Part shown: positions 20,325-31,404 of the stretch, piece after piece
Numbering within the stretch: the stretch's first letter is position 1
Layout: every line of letters starts with the position of its first letter
Program-made: the position numbers and the translations under genes
Assembly: GCA_036365455.1 (NCBI GenBank)
Contig: JAWQUS010000026.1
Span: 15,704,001-15,768,000, forward strand
Source of the DNA: Macrosoma leucophasiata
Taxonomy: Eukaryota; Arthropoda; Insecta; Lepidoptera; Hedylidae
Direction of reading: 5' to 3'
Length of the DNA: 64,000 bases
The notes under the pieces: generated by a model
What the model was told of the DNA's origin: nothing
The model's input: the letters and a program-made list of their open reading frames with translations, nothing else
Databases searched by the model: none

Positions 20325-22524
20325 ATTTATTTTATTTATTTATTTATTTATTAAGAAAAGTTACAAAAAACAATTTATATGTAGCTACAAAAATGCCACA
20401 AAACCCTTAGGTAATGGGTTTGTCCTGGCACCTTTACATTCGAAGCTCTAATACTATTTAAATACTATTGAAACATATCTTTAAAGCTAATTAGGTATAT
20501 TACAATATTCTCGAGAGCGATATAAAATTTAACAAGGATAAGCTAATTAGTTATCTACAGAACCTTATAAATATATACTTAACACTAAGAAAAGGCTACA
20601 CATACACTATGAAGTGCGGTACGGGAAAAGGTGTAGGTACCTATCAGTCAATAAACATGATTTAAACAACATCATAAATACCTAATGTCTATGTGCATGC
20701 GCAACGAGTGCATCGCGCATCGCTTCGCATTCAATGAATAGAAAACCAGTTATTATTGCAACCTTATACAGGTTGCTCCAGTGTTAGATTTCTATTAACT
20801 ATATTAAAGATAGATTAAGATGAGTTTGGATGTTAATGACTACTTAGGTTGCACTATTTGTGTCTAATAAAATATAAATGATAATATATAATAATTATAA
20901 ATTATATTGATTATGTATTATAATAAAAGTTGTTTTACCTAAAGTTCATTTTTAATGATTTGTATATAATGTCGTTTTAACTTACATTTTACATTCGTAT
21001 GATTCAGTGCGTCTCTCAAATCAACAGGTATTTTGTTATATAATCTTGGTAAAATATATTCAGATGTTCGTCTACCATAGAAATTTGTATGTTTAGCGAT
21101 TGTTATCATATCTTTCCTGCTGACTTGCCTTGTATAGATGTTATGATTGATGGGATTCAAAAAACGTTGCGTTCGTAGGTACTGTTCAGTGAACAAAGTA
21201 TATTCAACCTTCTCATGCACCGGTATAATCTGACAGTAACCAAATAAAGCACGATAATTACCTTTATGTAAGTTTTTTATTTTAACAGGTACTATTAACT
21301 TGAGCAATCTGATTTGAAGGTTATAGATTTTGTCTAGGTATGACTTATATGTGCGGCCGTAGCTAGAAATACCGTATGAGATAACAGATTCCGCCAGAGC
21401 AATATAAAGATTACGGAGGATCTTTATAGGAACTTTGTGTCTAATGATATACATTTTCGTCAGTAAGGCTCGCAATTTATTACATATCATATCTACATGC
21501 GGTGCCCAGTTAAATCGGTCGTCCACTAGCATCCCCAAATATTTAGCGTTTTTCACTTGCTTAATATGGCAGCAATCGCCATTGCATTTTTTGCCACTAT
21601 ATTTATGCAAGCAGTCGTGATTGTGAGAGACTAATTTTATATTTTGTGCTCCTCGGGTGTTGTGGGCAGATCTCACATGCATGAGTTGAGTCTTTTCGGC
21701 GTTTAATACTAGTCCCGCATCATGTGACCACATGCTCAATGCTGTAAAGTCATGTTGTAATTTTTCTAGCGCTACTTTTATGTCTTTATCAGCACTAATA
21801 AGGCATGTATCGTCTGCAAATTGATAGATTTGGCAATACTTAATAACCTGCTTAGCATCGTTTACGTAGGTCAAATAATGCAGAGGACCAAGTACAGATC
21901 CTTGAGCTGTGCCAACTGTAACATCAACTAAGTCACTAGTGGATTCACCTATTTTAACTTTGTAACATCTATCAGTAAGATAGTTTTTGGACCACTTTAG
22001 TAAAGGTCCGCGTATACCTGTAGCGGCTAACTTTTCAATTAACTCATCATGCCTGAGAGTATCAAATGCCTTGCTATAATCGATAAAAAGAAGAAGTACA
22101 TGATTTTTATTACCAACGTGTTCATTAATAGTATCCGTAAATTCTGTTAGAAGAAGAGAAGTACTTTTTTTAGCACGAAAGCCATACTGTGTGCTAGTCA
22201 AGATTTCATTGGTTTCATAAAAGTTATAAATTTGGCTAGCAACATATTTTTCTACAATTTTGTTAATAACGGGGAGTAAAGTTATAGGTCGATAGTTAGT
22301 GTATTGATCTTTACTCCCTTTTTTAAACACTGGTCTTACCAGGCCACTTTTGAGTTTTGGAGGATATAAACCTTTTATTATACTGACGTTGATTAGGTTT
22401 CGTATCGCACTGACTATATTGTTTCCTATCATCTTAATATCTAACGCTCGAATATTGTCTACACCCGGAGCTTTTCTAGGATGTAATGACTTTATTATTC
22501 TTGATATATCTTCATTTTTTGATA
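20325..22524 (-). mobile_element. Jockey-like LINE, 5'-truncated
   Basis: The minus-strand element ends in a TTTATTTA-type tail at 20329-20353 and is truncated at about 22524. On both sides lie antisense family A pieces (tagtgctgaatacta at 20295; attaggtaatgcgg at 22527), so it was inserted into a family A copy. Unit 2 of the duplication lacks it. Confidence 0.85.
20939..22524 (-). pseudogene. Jockey-type reverse transcriptase (partial ORF2)
   Basis: Open for ~528 codons. The first Met at 22432 is internal; in-frame codons upstream include RKAPGVDNI. Counting from that Met: NYRPITLLP at 46-54, FIDYSKAFD at 116-124, AQGSVLGP at 176-183, FADD at 205-208. The C-terminal region ends with HYIQIIKNEL. 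RT catalytic residues are intact, but the endonuclease and ORF1 are missing, so the copy is not autonomous. Confidence 0.88.
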
Positions 22525-22525
22525 G

Positions 22526-22562
22526 ATTAGGTAATGCGGTAGTGCCTACGCCCTCGAATATC
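22526..22562 (-). mobile_element. Family A 5' fragment flanking the LINE
   Basis: attaggtaatgcggtagtgc followed by ctacgcc; the other half of the family A copy broken by the LINE. Confidence 0.6.
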
Positions 22563-22739
22563 TAGTAGACATTCAACGGATCAATGGCGTTCAAACCATT
22601 CCAATAGAGCGGCAGTAAAAATAACAACGCGGGATGGGAAGCAGCGTCCCGCAATATACCTAACTACAGTCACTGCGATCGCCAATCCACCTGCCCTCCC
22701 ATTCTCTCTTTTGTGAAATCGGGCGACTTGTAGTTCGCA

Positions 22740-23020
22740 AAGTCACTTACGGCAGAGAATATGTAATAATAATACGTATAGAATGGACACTTCGACGTCC
22801 CGCCCGATTTCCCCGCATCACCCAACCTCCTCCACTCTTATGGGTGACGGTTGGTATTTTGTACGTGCTACGGACACAGGTGCACGTGCAAAAACACGTC
22901 ACTGATTGATGTCTGTGTAATAGAGACCAAATTAAGCATTTGTATGAAATTTTGGCGGAGTGTCCGCGGTGCGCTTACGGTCCCATCAGAACACCAGAGC
23001 TGTAGTGCCAACTACAGCAA
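22740..23020 (+). repeat. Family I repeat
   Basis: Starts near gcagagaatatg and runs through cgacgtcccg, gacggttggtatttt, cacaggtgcacgtg, to tgtccgcggtgcgcttac. Copies: 26289 (truncated), 29516-29600, 40021-40592 (broken by S1), 58190-58482. No coding capacity; class unknown. Confidence 0.7.
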
Positions 23021-23129
23021 TCAGCTGAGATGGATACCATTTTTTTTATTTCACACATGCATCATACTGTCGTGTTATGTTGTTTTCACTGTTTTTTTCT
23101 TTATTTAATTAGGTATTTTGTGATGTATT

Positions 23130-23437
23130 GTATGTATGTATCTTCACGCCAGGTCCCTAACGGGGTAGGCAGAGAATGTGGAGCGCCAGATATTCCGGTC
23201 CTGACACACCTCCCGTGCCTCATCTACCTTCATCATTCCCTTCATACATGCACGCCGATTCCTAACACTTTTGACCGCACCATCAGACAGAACTCGACCT
23301 ATTTGGTCATGGTAGGTAAGTCTTGGTCTTCCTGGGCTTCTGCAATCATCCACATTCTCATTGCATATCTGTTTAGTCATTCGCTCATTCGACATTCTTT
23401 CTATATGCCCGCACCATCGGAGCATGCCTTTTTTCCT
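23130..23437 (-). mobile_element. LINE R 3' end
   Basis: Encodes the RT C-terminus (MLRWCGHIERMSNERMT to YPVRDLA) and the gatacatacata tail; counterpart of 26534-26842. Confidence 0.85.
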
Positions 23438-23485
23438 TGTGATGTATTGTTTATGTCAAAAAATTAACTACCTATTTCTTTCTTT

Positions 23486-23580
23486 TCTTTCTAACGACCC
23501 AGCACACGTTTGTGGGCGTCTTTGAGGAAGGCTATGTCCAGCAGTGGACGTCTATCAGCTGTCGTAATGATGATGATGAC
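23486..23580 (+). mobile_element. LINE D 3' end
   Basis: gtccagcagtggacgtctat followed by a GATGATGATGAC tail, the RTE-type 3' end common in Lepidoptera. Confidence 0.7.
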
Positions 23581-23898
23581 GGAATGAAGGGGTATGGGAG
23601 AGTCCGCCTCCAAATTATCGAAAAAAATCTCAAAACGGATTAGCGTAATTTCCAGCGTAGTAGTAGTGGCCTGCTACCACTAGGCTACTGAGGCAGTTTA
23701 TCGGGAATTACGGGTCCATATACTCGTATAACCACTTGACTACAAGGCGATTCCACTAACGCTACCATTAAGAGGCCAGTAGATTAGAAGCCAGCATTCA
23801 CAATCGTACGCCTTCAGTTGGAAAGGGCTAAATAATGCACCTAGCTACCTGCACCCTCTATCTCAGTCACTGAAATTCTGCACCAGTGTATGTGTTTT

Positions 23899-24180
23899 AC
23901 TGGTGGTAGAGCTCCAATGACGGAGCTCGCGGGTGTAGGCACCACCGCATTACCTATACTTGCCGCTAAATGGTAGTGTTCAGCACTATCGTGTTCCGGT
24001 TGGGTGGTAATGTACGGCCCTATAATTTCCGGCACAAAATCATAACACCTTAGACCTAGGGGTAGCAACGCATTTGCATTCTGACCTCTGGTCTTTGTGT
24101 AATTGTCTATAAGCTGCAGTCTCACTACTTAAAAAATGTGAACGGCATGCTTGTTTGTCACTTTCTTTACAAAAAAAAAA
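23899..24180 (+). mobile_element. Family A retroposon
   Basis: Near full-length, poly(A) to 24180. Confidence 0.9.
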
Positions 24181-24807
24181 GTAACTGTCGCTATCACCAA
24201 CAGTTAGCTCAGACTTACCACCCCAGAAAACAATCTGTCGTCACAAAATATACTTTACACTAATATCCCTTAACAACAGGAAAAATATCTGCCAAAAATT
24301 TGTCGCCAAACTAACTGAACGACTAATCCATTACATAAGAACTCATAGATAACCAGTCAATACACTGAGAGCCCACCGAGGTGATCCGAGCTGACATTTA
24401 CGCAGGCACGGTATACAGTAAATAAAATAGGTGGAACCCCCGGTAGGTGGTGCGAAGTTATCGGATGCTCACCTATCTCGATCCGACTAGATTGAACTGG
24501 AAAATATCCAATGCAAATATCCCATTGGTGAGCTGTTGAGTTGAGAATAGGTATGATGCGGCATATTAATTTTTTAAATTGTAGGTATCAAGCGCATAAA
24601 AAATCATGCCTGTATTTTACTAAACAAGTAGATTGGGGTAGATAAGAAAATAAATAAATGCTGAATTGTCCGCAGATAGGCTATTTGGACTCACATAGGA
24701 TCTCTACGGAATACGGAGTACGGAAGTCTACGGATACCACTAAAAGTCATACAAAATAAAAAAAAACATTATCTCAATCTCCCACCTGAGGATTAAATCC
24801 GTGAACT

Positions 24808-25114
24808 ACGTTACTTTACGCCTGTAATCCCCGAAGGGGTTGACAGAGGTAAATGCATGCATTCAAGCATACATGCAAACACCCACGATTCGCCGGTTAC
24901 GTTTTTGGTCTATGTAACAGGTGGCGAGACCGTTCATCTCCGGGTACATTACTAAACTTCGTGGTACTGGGGAATTGCCAGAAAATGGAAAAATCCCAAT
25001 AGAACCAGAGATAAAAGACTTTACACCATTATCTCTGATAACCCCCTACCCGGGAATCGAACCCAGGACCTCAGCGTAGTGGTAGTGGCCTGCTACCACT
25101 AGGCTACCGAGGCA
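24808..25114 (-). mobile_element. SINE S1
   Basis: Full-length; its 5' end continues into an inverted copy of itself (next entry). Confidence 0.9.
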
Positions 25115-25136
25115 ACTGCCTCGGTAGCCTAGTGGT
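25095..25136. repeat. 20-bp perfect palindrome at SINE 5' end
   Basis: accactaggctaccgaggca, two bases, then its exact reverse complement. The right arm is a 20-bp inverted copy of the S1 head. Confidence 0.9.
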
Positions 25137-25530
25137 CTGAAAATTTACCCCAAAAGTGTATTTACTCTGAACTCTAAACAATATTCGCAGAATAAGAGAA
25201 ACAAAAAAAAAATGATTTGAATAAACAAGGGAAAAAACGGAAACGAACGAAGACAATCAGAAAAACGGACGTACACGTAGTTACACCATTTAATAAAATA
25301 TATATGTTTGTATGTATCTTCACGCCTAGTCCCTTATGGGATAGGCAGAGTGTGTGAAGCGCCAGATATCTTGGTCCTGACACATCTTCCTTGCTTCTTT
25401 TAAATTCATCATTCTCTCTATACATGTAGGTACGCCGATTCTTAGGACTATTGACCCCACCCTATTTAATAATTTTTTTTCTTATGTATTACTTAGATCG
25501 CTGCACTATATAGGCTACTACACTGTATTC
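25137..25530. repeat. Block P with LINE R tail, copy 3
   Basis: As 17311-17710. Confidence 0.8.
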
Positions 25531-25819
25531 ACTGGTGGTAGAGCTCCAGTGATGGAGCTCCCAGGCGTAGGCACCACCGCATTACCTAATATACTTGCCG
25601 CTAAATGGTAGTGTTCAGCACTATCGTGTTCCGGTCAGGTGGTAATGTACGGCCCTGTAATTTCCGGCACAGAGGCATAACACCTTAGGTCTCAGGAGTG
25701 GTAACGCATCTGCATTTTGACCTTGATCTTTGTGTGGGTGTCTATAGGGTGCAGTCATCGCTTAACATCAATGTGAACTGCATGCTTGTTTGCCACTACC
25801 AATTCATAAAAAAAAAAAT
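25531..25819 (+). mobile_element. Family A retroposon
   Basis: Near full-length, poly(A) to 25819. Confidence 0.9.
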
Positions 25820-26172
25820 ACTAGTGGTAGTAGATACCGCATCCTACCTTTTAACAGTTTCAGTACTCCAGAGTAATTGCGAAGTGGCGTTTGTAAGAAG
25901 AAAGGGTGAAATTTGAGTCACGCGCCAAGCAAGGGAAACTCATAAATATTGTAATAGAGCGAGTGTATTGAGTGAGATGATGAAATTTATTTAAATGCTC
26001 TCCTCATATTGGATATGTTGTGAAAAAAAAAGATTTTGATAAATGAGTATAGGCTGCGTGATTCGCTAAATTTTCTTGAAGATTTACTCATTTTTCTTGC
26101 GGTTTTCTTTATTCAGCCGTATTTGATTGAATAAGGATTGATCTTTATTTTTTTGGGAATTCAAATGAAAGG

Positions 26173-26288
26173 GAACGCATCTGCATTTTGACCTTGGTCT
26201 TTGTGTGGGTGTCTATAGGCTGCAGTCATCACTTAACATCAATGTGAACTGCATGCTTGTCTGCCACTTCCATTACATAAAAAAAAAA
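26173..26288 (+). mobile_element. Family A 3' fragment
   Basis: Last ~105 bp plus poly(A), fused to family I at 26289-26440. Confidence 0.85.
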
Positions 26289-26533
26289 CAAGGACACAGG
26301 TGCACGTGCAAAAACACGTCACTGATTGATGTCTGTGTAATAGAGACCAAATTAAGCATTTGTATGAAATTTTGGCAAAGTGTCCGCGGTGCGCTTACGG
26401 TCCCATCAGAACACCAGAGCTGTAGTGCCAACTGCAGCAATCAGCTGAGATGGATACCATTTTTTTTATTTCACACATGCTGTCGTGTTATGTTGTTTTC
26501 ACTGATTTTTCTTTAATTAGGTATTTTGTGATA

Positions 26534-26842
26534 TATTGTATGTATGTATCTTCACGCCAGGTCCCTAACGGGGTAGGCAGAGAATGTGGAGCGCCAGATA
26601 TTCCGGTCCTGACACACCTCCCGTGCCTCATCTACCTTCATCATTCCCTTCATACATGCACGCCGATTCCTAACACTTTTGACCGCACCATCAGACAGAA
26701 CTCGACCTATTTGGTCATGGTAGGTCAGTCTTGGTCTTCCTAGGCTTCTGCAATCATCCACATTCTCATTGCATATCTGTTTAGTCATTCGCTCATTCGA
26801 CATTCTTTCCATATGCCCGCACCATCGGAGCATGCCTTTTTT
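26534..26842 (-). mobile_element. LINE R 3' end
   Basis: RT C-terminus and tail as at 23130; followed by a LINE D 3' end at about 26905-26998. Confidence 0.85.
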
Positions 26843-27058
26843 CCTTGTGATGTATTGTTTATGTCAAAAAATTAACTACCTATTTCTTTCTTTTCTTTAT
26901 AATGACCCACCACACGTTTGTGGGCGTCTTTGAGGAAGGCTATGTCCAGCAGTGGACGTCTATCGGCTGTCGTAATGATGATAATGACGGAATGAAGGGG
27001 TATGGGAGAGTCCGCCTCCACATAATCGGAAAAAATCTCAAAACGGATTAGCGTAATT

Positions 27059-27383
27059 TGAGCAAAATACGAGTATAAAAATTATTAATGTTAATAAAAA
27101 AGTTCTCCAAAAACGGAAGATAAAACTTCGATGTCTTCAATAAATCATTAAAATTAAACTTTCATTTTACTACGAGAGCCACAAAATTAAAACATTTAAT
27201 CCAATTAATTGCGCCAATTAAGTGTAATGGTATCAATTAAATTGCAATCCTGGTATAATACACAATTATTCTTACTTTTTGGTAACGCCTGACCCCTTTC
27301 AGTGGGGGTAGAAATTTGCATATTGCATATAAATCCAGTGGCAATGATTGTTAAGGCTCTGGTTCCATCGTAAAATCTATCTT
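27059..27383. other. No gene seen
   Basis: AT-rich sequence right of the duplication. Confidence 0.5.
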
Positions 27384-27650
27384 ATGGCAAACAAGCATGC
27401 AGTTCACATTTATGTTAAGTGATGACTGCAGCCTATAGACACCCACACAAAGACCAGAGGTCGAAATGCAGATGTGTTACCACTTCTGAGGCCTAAGGTA
27501 TTATACCTCTGTGCCGGAAATTACAGGGCCGTACATTACCACCTGACCGGAACACGATAGTGCTGAACACTACCATTAAGCGGCAAGTATATTAGGTAAT
27601 GCGGTGGTACCTACGCCCCCGAGCTCTGTCACTGGAGCTCTACCACCAGT
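27384..27650 (-). mobile_element. Family A retroposon
   Basis: Element 5' end at 27650; its poly(A) is missing at 27384. A mariner begins ~8 bp further right. Confidence 0.88.
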
Positions 27651-27658
27651 AAGAAACA

Positions 27659-28710
27659 ACAAAAAAGGTAAAAATGCAACGCAAGCCGCGAAAAAAAATT
27701 GCGATATGGACCTAGTGCAGTGTCTGTGAGAGTAGCACAAATTTGGTTTAAGCGTTTTCAATCCGGAAATTTTGATGTCAAAGATGCACCTCGCTCTGGT
27801 CGCCCTATTACGGAGAAAATGGATGCCATTTTTGAAAAAGTGGAGCAAGATCGACGTATCAGTAGTTACGACGTAGCTAAAGACCTGAGAATTGATCACA
27901 AAACAGTTTTGGCGCATTTGAAAAAAGCTGGGTACAAAAAAAAGCTCCATATTTGGGTACCTCACGAGCTCACTGAAAGAGACCTAATGAACCGTGTACT
28001 CATTTGTGATTCTTTATTACGACGTAATGAAACCGAATCATTTTTGAAGAAGCTGATAACTGGTGATGAAAAGTGGATAACGTACGACAAGAACGTGCGA
28101 AAAAGGTCGTGGTCAAAGGCCGGTCAGGCTTCACAGACTGTGGCGAAACCCGGGTTAACTCGCAATAAGGTGATGTTGTGTGTGTGGTGGGATTGGAAGG
28201 GCATTATTCATTATGAGCTATTACCACCAGGCAGGACTATAGATTCTGAACTCTACTGCGAACAACTGATGAGATTAAAGCAAGAAGTTGAGAGAAAGCG
28301 GCCGGAATTGATCAACAGAAGGGGTGTGGTGTTTCATCATGATAACGCTAGACCTCACACATCTATAGCCACTCAGCAAAAATTAAGAGAGTTTGGCTGG
28401 GAGGTGTTAATGCATCCGCCGTATAGTCCTGACCTTGCACCTTCAGATTTCCACCTGTTTCGGTCTCTTCAGAATTCTTTATGCAATGTTAGGTTAACAT
28501 CACGAGAGGACTGCCAAATCCACTTGTCGCGGTATTTTGATGAGAAGTCCCAAAATTTGTATAGCAATGTGATCATGTCCCTACCTACAAGATGGCAAAA
28601 GGTTATCGAACAAATAGGTACATACATACTTTAGTTAAATTTAAATAAACTATATTAAAAAATGTTTTGTATTATCTTAAAAAATGCGAAGAAACTTTTT
28701 CCCCAACCTA
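27659..28710 (+). mobile_element. 5'-truncated mariner transposon
   Basis: The left end starts inside the transposase gene (codons for KKGKNATQAA); the left terminal repeat is missing. The right terminal repeat ends ttccccaaccta at 28710, followed by ata. Confidence 0.9.
27699..28634 (+). pseudogene. Mariner transposase, N-terminally truncated
   Basis: 311 open codons from an internal Met. The catalytic D,D34D triad is visible: D123 (TGDEKW), D215 (HHDNARPH) and D250 (YSPDLAPSD). The linker WVPHEL and the helix-turn-helix blocks (VRVAQIWFKRFQSGNFDVKD; RISSYDVAKDLRIDHKTVLA) are kept. The first ~35 residues are out of frame because of a 4-bp loss near 27698, and the left terminal repeat is gone, so it cannot mobilise itself. 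The family copies a cut-and-paste transposase acting at TA sites. Confidence 0.93.
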
Positions 28711-29098
28711 ATAATTTGTTTAAAGTTTTGTGTAAGTTGTTTCGAATTTATCGGAACCCAAACACTAGCGAACCGTATAGCCTCTGTCGGGAAAATACGG
28801 GTGGACAGTTATGTAAAGTAGGATTTAAATTAAATTGGTAACAAAATAAATGAGCTAATAGTACCCTCAGTTACACTTACCACAAATTCAGACTAAACAA
28901 TACTAAATCGACCAACTGAACTACAACTAGATTTCCGTAATAGGGTAGAAAATCAATAGCTCACCACAAACGCATGGCCTTCTGCGGTGGGCGGTTACCT
29001 ACCTCTACGTACGTATTCTATATACCTATTTATAACTATTACTCGCTGGCTCCGACTTCGCACGGGTGCAACGTAGGCAGGTATTATTAGGGTCATTA
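28711..29098. other. No gene seen
   Basis: No coding or bounded repeat recognised. Confidence 0.5.
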
Positions 29099-29483
29099 AA
29101 GATGTAAGTATAATAATGGCAACCCATTATACGTCCCACTGCTGGGCACGAGTCTCTCCCCTTTTTTGGGGGGGAGGCCTGGAGCTTACTCCACCACGCT
29201 GCTCCAAATGCGGATTGGTGGAGGTGGGTGGGTTAGTGGCCAACCCACTGTCGGATGTTTTCAAACCGCCCATAAGGCCTCCGACAAGGTTTAACGACTG
29301 CTATCCATTGATAGCAACCGTGACCGACGGCTTAACGTGCCCTCCGAAGCACGGAAACGCGCGTTTAATTTGCCACTAGCGGTCACCCATCACACTACCC
29401 GACCGCGCCCGTAGTGCTTAACCGAGCAGATCGCTTACGATCTACACCAGCCGCTGGGCCATGCGCGCCTCAAGATGTAAGTA
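29099..29483 (-). mobile_element. 5S-rRNA-like SINE, family C, full length
   Basis: Element 29111-29471 (361 bp, minus strand) with a perfect 12-bp target duplication aagatgtaagta (29099-29110, 29472-29483). Its first ~100 nt resemble 5S rRNA: minus-strand gttaagcactacgggcgcgg and gatgggtgaccgc match the internal control region order of 5S genes. The body is unrelated and the 3' end reads gcccagcagtgggacgtata and a short att tail. Other copies: 41622-41971 and a 5'-truncated one at 53771-53878. Confidence 0.85.
29370..29470 (-). ncRNA. 5S rRNA-like head of SINE C
   Basis: Aligns by eye with eukaryotic 5S rRNA over the box A, intermediate element and box C region. Not a functional 5S gene: the arms needed to close helix I are not matched. 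Confidence 0.7.
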
Positions 29484-29515
29484 CCTATTCGAAATATTCA
29501 CCCGTGCGAAGGAGA

Positions 29516-29600
29516 CGCCACACCGCGGACACTCTGCTAAAAATCCATACAAATGCTAATTATGGCTACCTACCTACTACACAGTTATCAATCAGGAGTA
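29516..29600 (-). repeat. Family I fragment
   Basis: caccgcggacactctgct and onward; partial antisense copy. Confidence 0.5.
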
Positions 29601-29768
29601 TCAGGACGTGTTTTTACCATAGAGCAACACCGGAGGGGAGTAGCCATATGCAGGTTTTCCCTCCGTGAAAGTACAAGCCCAAAAAGGCCTATACCTGTTG
29701 CCTAGATGTTTAAATGTGTGCGTGAAATTGTTACTGTATTTTGTTAAAGTCAAGGTGTGAGTTTTATA

Positions 29769-30673
29769 GTAATAGCACAGTATAAGTACATACAGTAGTT
29801 TATCGCCTTTGAAGTTTTGCAATATGCCGCCTTAACGCATAAAAACGCAAATTCATTAAGGTTGTCACGTTTTTAGTTTTTATTTACGTTGTTTGTAACG
29901 CGTCAGTTTACGTTGAACATATATAAAAATCCTAAAAACATCACGCCTATAATCCCCAAAGGGGTAGGCAGAGGTAAATGCATACATGCAAACATCCTCG
30001 ATTCGCCGGTCACGTTTTGGCCTATGTAACAGGCGGCGAGCTTGTTGACATCTCCGGGCACATTACAAAACTTTGAGATACTGGTAAGCCTCCAGAAAAT
30101 GGAAAAATCTATCAAACTATAAATATCTTAACCTATCAACAGATTTCCCTGAAATCTTTCAATCTACCAACCTACCAATTTACCAGTCTATCATCAATCT
30201 ATAGTATTCCATTTGGGCGGTCTATCAGCACGCCAGAATTCTAACAATTATAATGTACCGATCCTAATATTCATCCATACGTTTTTAACGCCGTCCAATA
30301 TAATCCGAATATCAAATACATACAAACAAAAAAACATTTAGAGTTTTCTTTGAAGATTTTTTCGTTTTAAGTGAAGTAAGTATAAAGTGTAAAATATAGC
30401 AGACATTATGAAATAATGAAAATTAGAATAAAATATTAACAGTAAGGTTGACATCAAATTTTTCAATATCATCTTTCCAAACACTTAGTAAAAGAAATTT
30501 TAAATCTTGCACCCCTTATCGCTCAGTACCAAGTAGTTGACAGTTGTTGTATGGGCTACTTGGTACCGCCCCCTCCCACCCGCCCGTCACGCGCCCCGCA
30601 CAATTGCTCTGACATTACACGTTCGTTGGATGACTGAATTAACACGTTCGTTTTCTTCAGACTGTGGTAATAG
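29769..30673. mobile_element. TIR element, family K (CACAGT ends)
   Basis: Insertion 29776-30666 starts CACAGTATAAG, ends CAGACTGTG, and is flanked by gtaatag (29769-29775, 30667-30673). It contains a 3' S1 piece (29939-30108) and an 11-bp hairpin GTACCAAGTAG/CTACTTGGTAC near 30529-30566. No transposase seen. Confidence 0.65.
29939..30108 (-). mobile_element. SINE S1, 3' part
   Basis: Ends abruptly before the tRNA-related head; nested in the family K insertion. Confidence 0.8.
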
Positions 30674-30828
30674 ACGATTTTTGTAGTGTGCGTGTGTGTC
30701 GCACGCATGTGTCGCACGCATTTCCCCCCGCAAAAAATGACAGACAGTTTTGCATCGGTAAAACACGCTATGGCTACTCCCGTCCGGTCCACCGCGACTA
30801 GTGGGCCGCGTTGCTCCATGGTTTTTAC

Positions 30829-31146
30829 CCGCAAACTCACAGTTGCCCGCTCGCAACCCCAGTGCACGAGGCTGTCGGCATGGTACACAAGGGGAGATGC
30901 GGGCTACAAGAGGGGTGCCGCTAGTATAGAATATTTTCTTCCTTTTCATAACCGAAAAATAACATAGCTTCACTAACCTCTAGTGGGTACCTACAACCGT
31001 AGCTTTATAATTTTAATCGTTACCCTATTCCTTCACAATGCAATCCGAGTGATGATAAAATTTAAACGATTTTAATCTGCTCGCCCCTACATTAATAGGA
31101 CCACAAATCGTAGACCGTTTTCCGTAGAGATTGATTCACTGGTAGA
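30829..31146. other. No gene seen
   Basis: No supported feature. Confidence 0.5.
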
Positions 31147-31323
31147 GTTGTAGCACAGTATAACTATATGAACAGTATGGAAACTACGTACAAAACATTG
31201 AAACGAACACAAACATGCGCATCGACGAGGCCCTAAGCTGTTCTTGCGGTGCTGCAGTAGCGAGTCACTCGCTACTTGAGCGTCGATATTAACATACTGT
31301 TCATATTTGTACTGTGGTTGTAG
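31147..31323. mobile_element. TIR MITE, family K, short copy
   Basis: Element 31154-31316 (163 bp) with ~24-bp imperfect inverted ends (cacagtataactatatgaac left; gttcatatttgtactgtg right) and a perfect 7-bp duplication gttgtag (31147-31153, 31317-31323). Confidence 0.85.
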
Positions 31324-31404
31324 GGGAAGGGGTAACGAAGTTGGCAAACATCACGCTACGATCAAAAAGAGCGGAGCATCAACAAAGAATGTAGCAAATG
31401 TTGT

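Larger units (their letters stand above)
17178..23648 (+). repeat. Tandem duplication, unit 1
   Basis: Matches unit 2 (23653-27058) in order: S1 head fragment, a unique ~170-bp block, family A copy, a ~620-bp unique block, S1, block P, family A copy, a ~355-bp block, a family A 3' piece, family I, LINE R tail, LINE D tail. Unit 1 additionally has 17256-17756 (S1 head, block P, family A head) and 20295-22869 (jockey LINE inside family A, plus start of family I). Confidence 0.85.
23653..27058 (+). repeat. Tandem duplication, unit 2
   Basis: Follows unit 1 almost directly. It lacks the jockey LINE and joins the family A poly(A) (26288) straight to the middle of family I (ggacacagg). Confidence 0.85.
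29610..30828. mobile_element. hAT-type MITE J split by a second element
   Basis: Family J ends at 29618 and 30820 are flanked by a perfect 8-bp duplication GTTTTTAC (29610-29617, 30821-30828). The halves (29618-29775, 30667-30820) join in register with the intact copy at 11624-11916, so the 891 bp between are a later insertion. Confidence 0.88.

Noticed and set aside
29370..29470. Functional 5S rRNA gene
   Set aside because: Only the internal control region resembles 5S; the unit continues into a SINE body and has target duplications.
30556..30973. Overlapping minus-strand frames of 110 and 128 codons
   Set aside because: They cover the right half of a hAT MITE and its flank; the MITE copies do not share a conserved frame.
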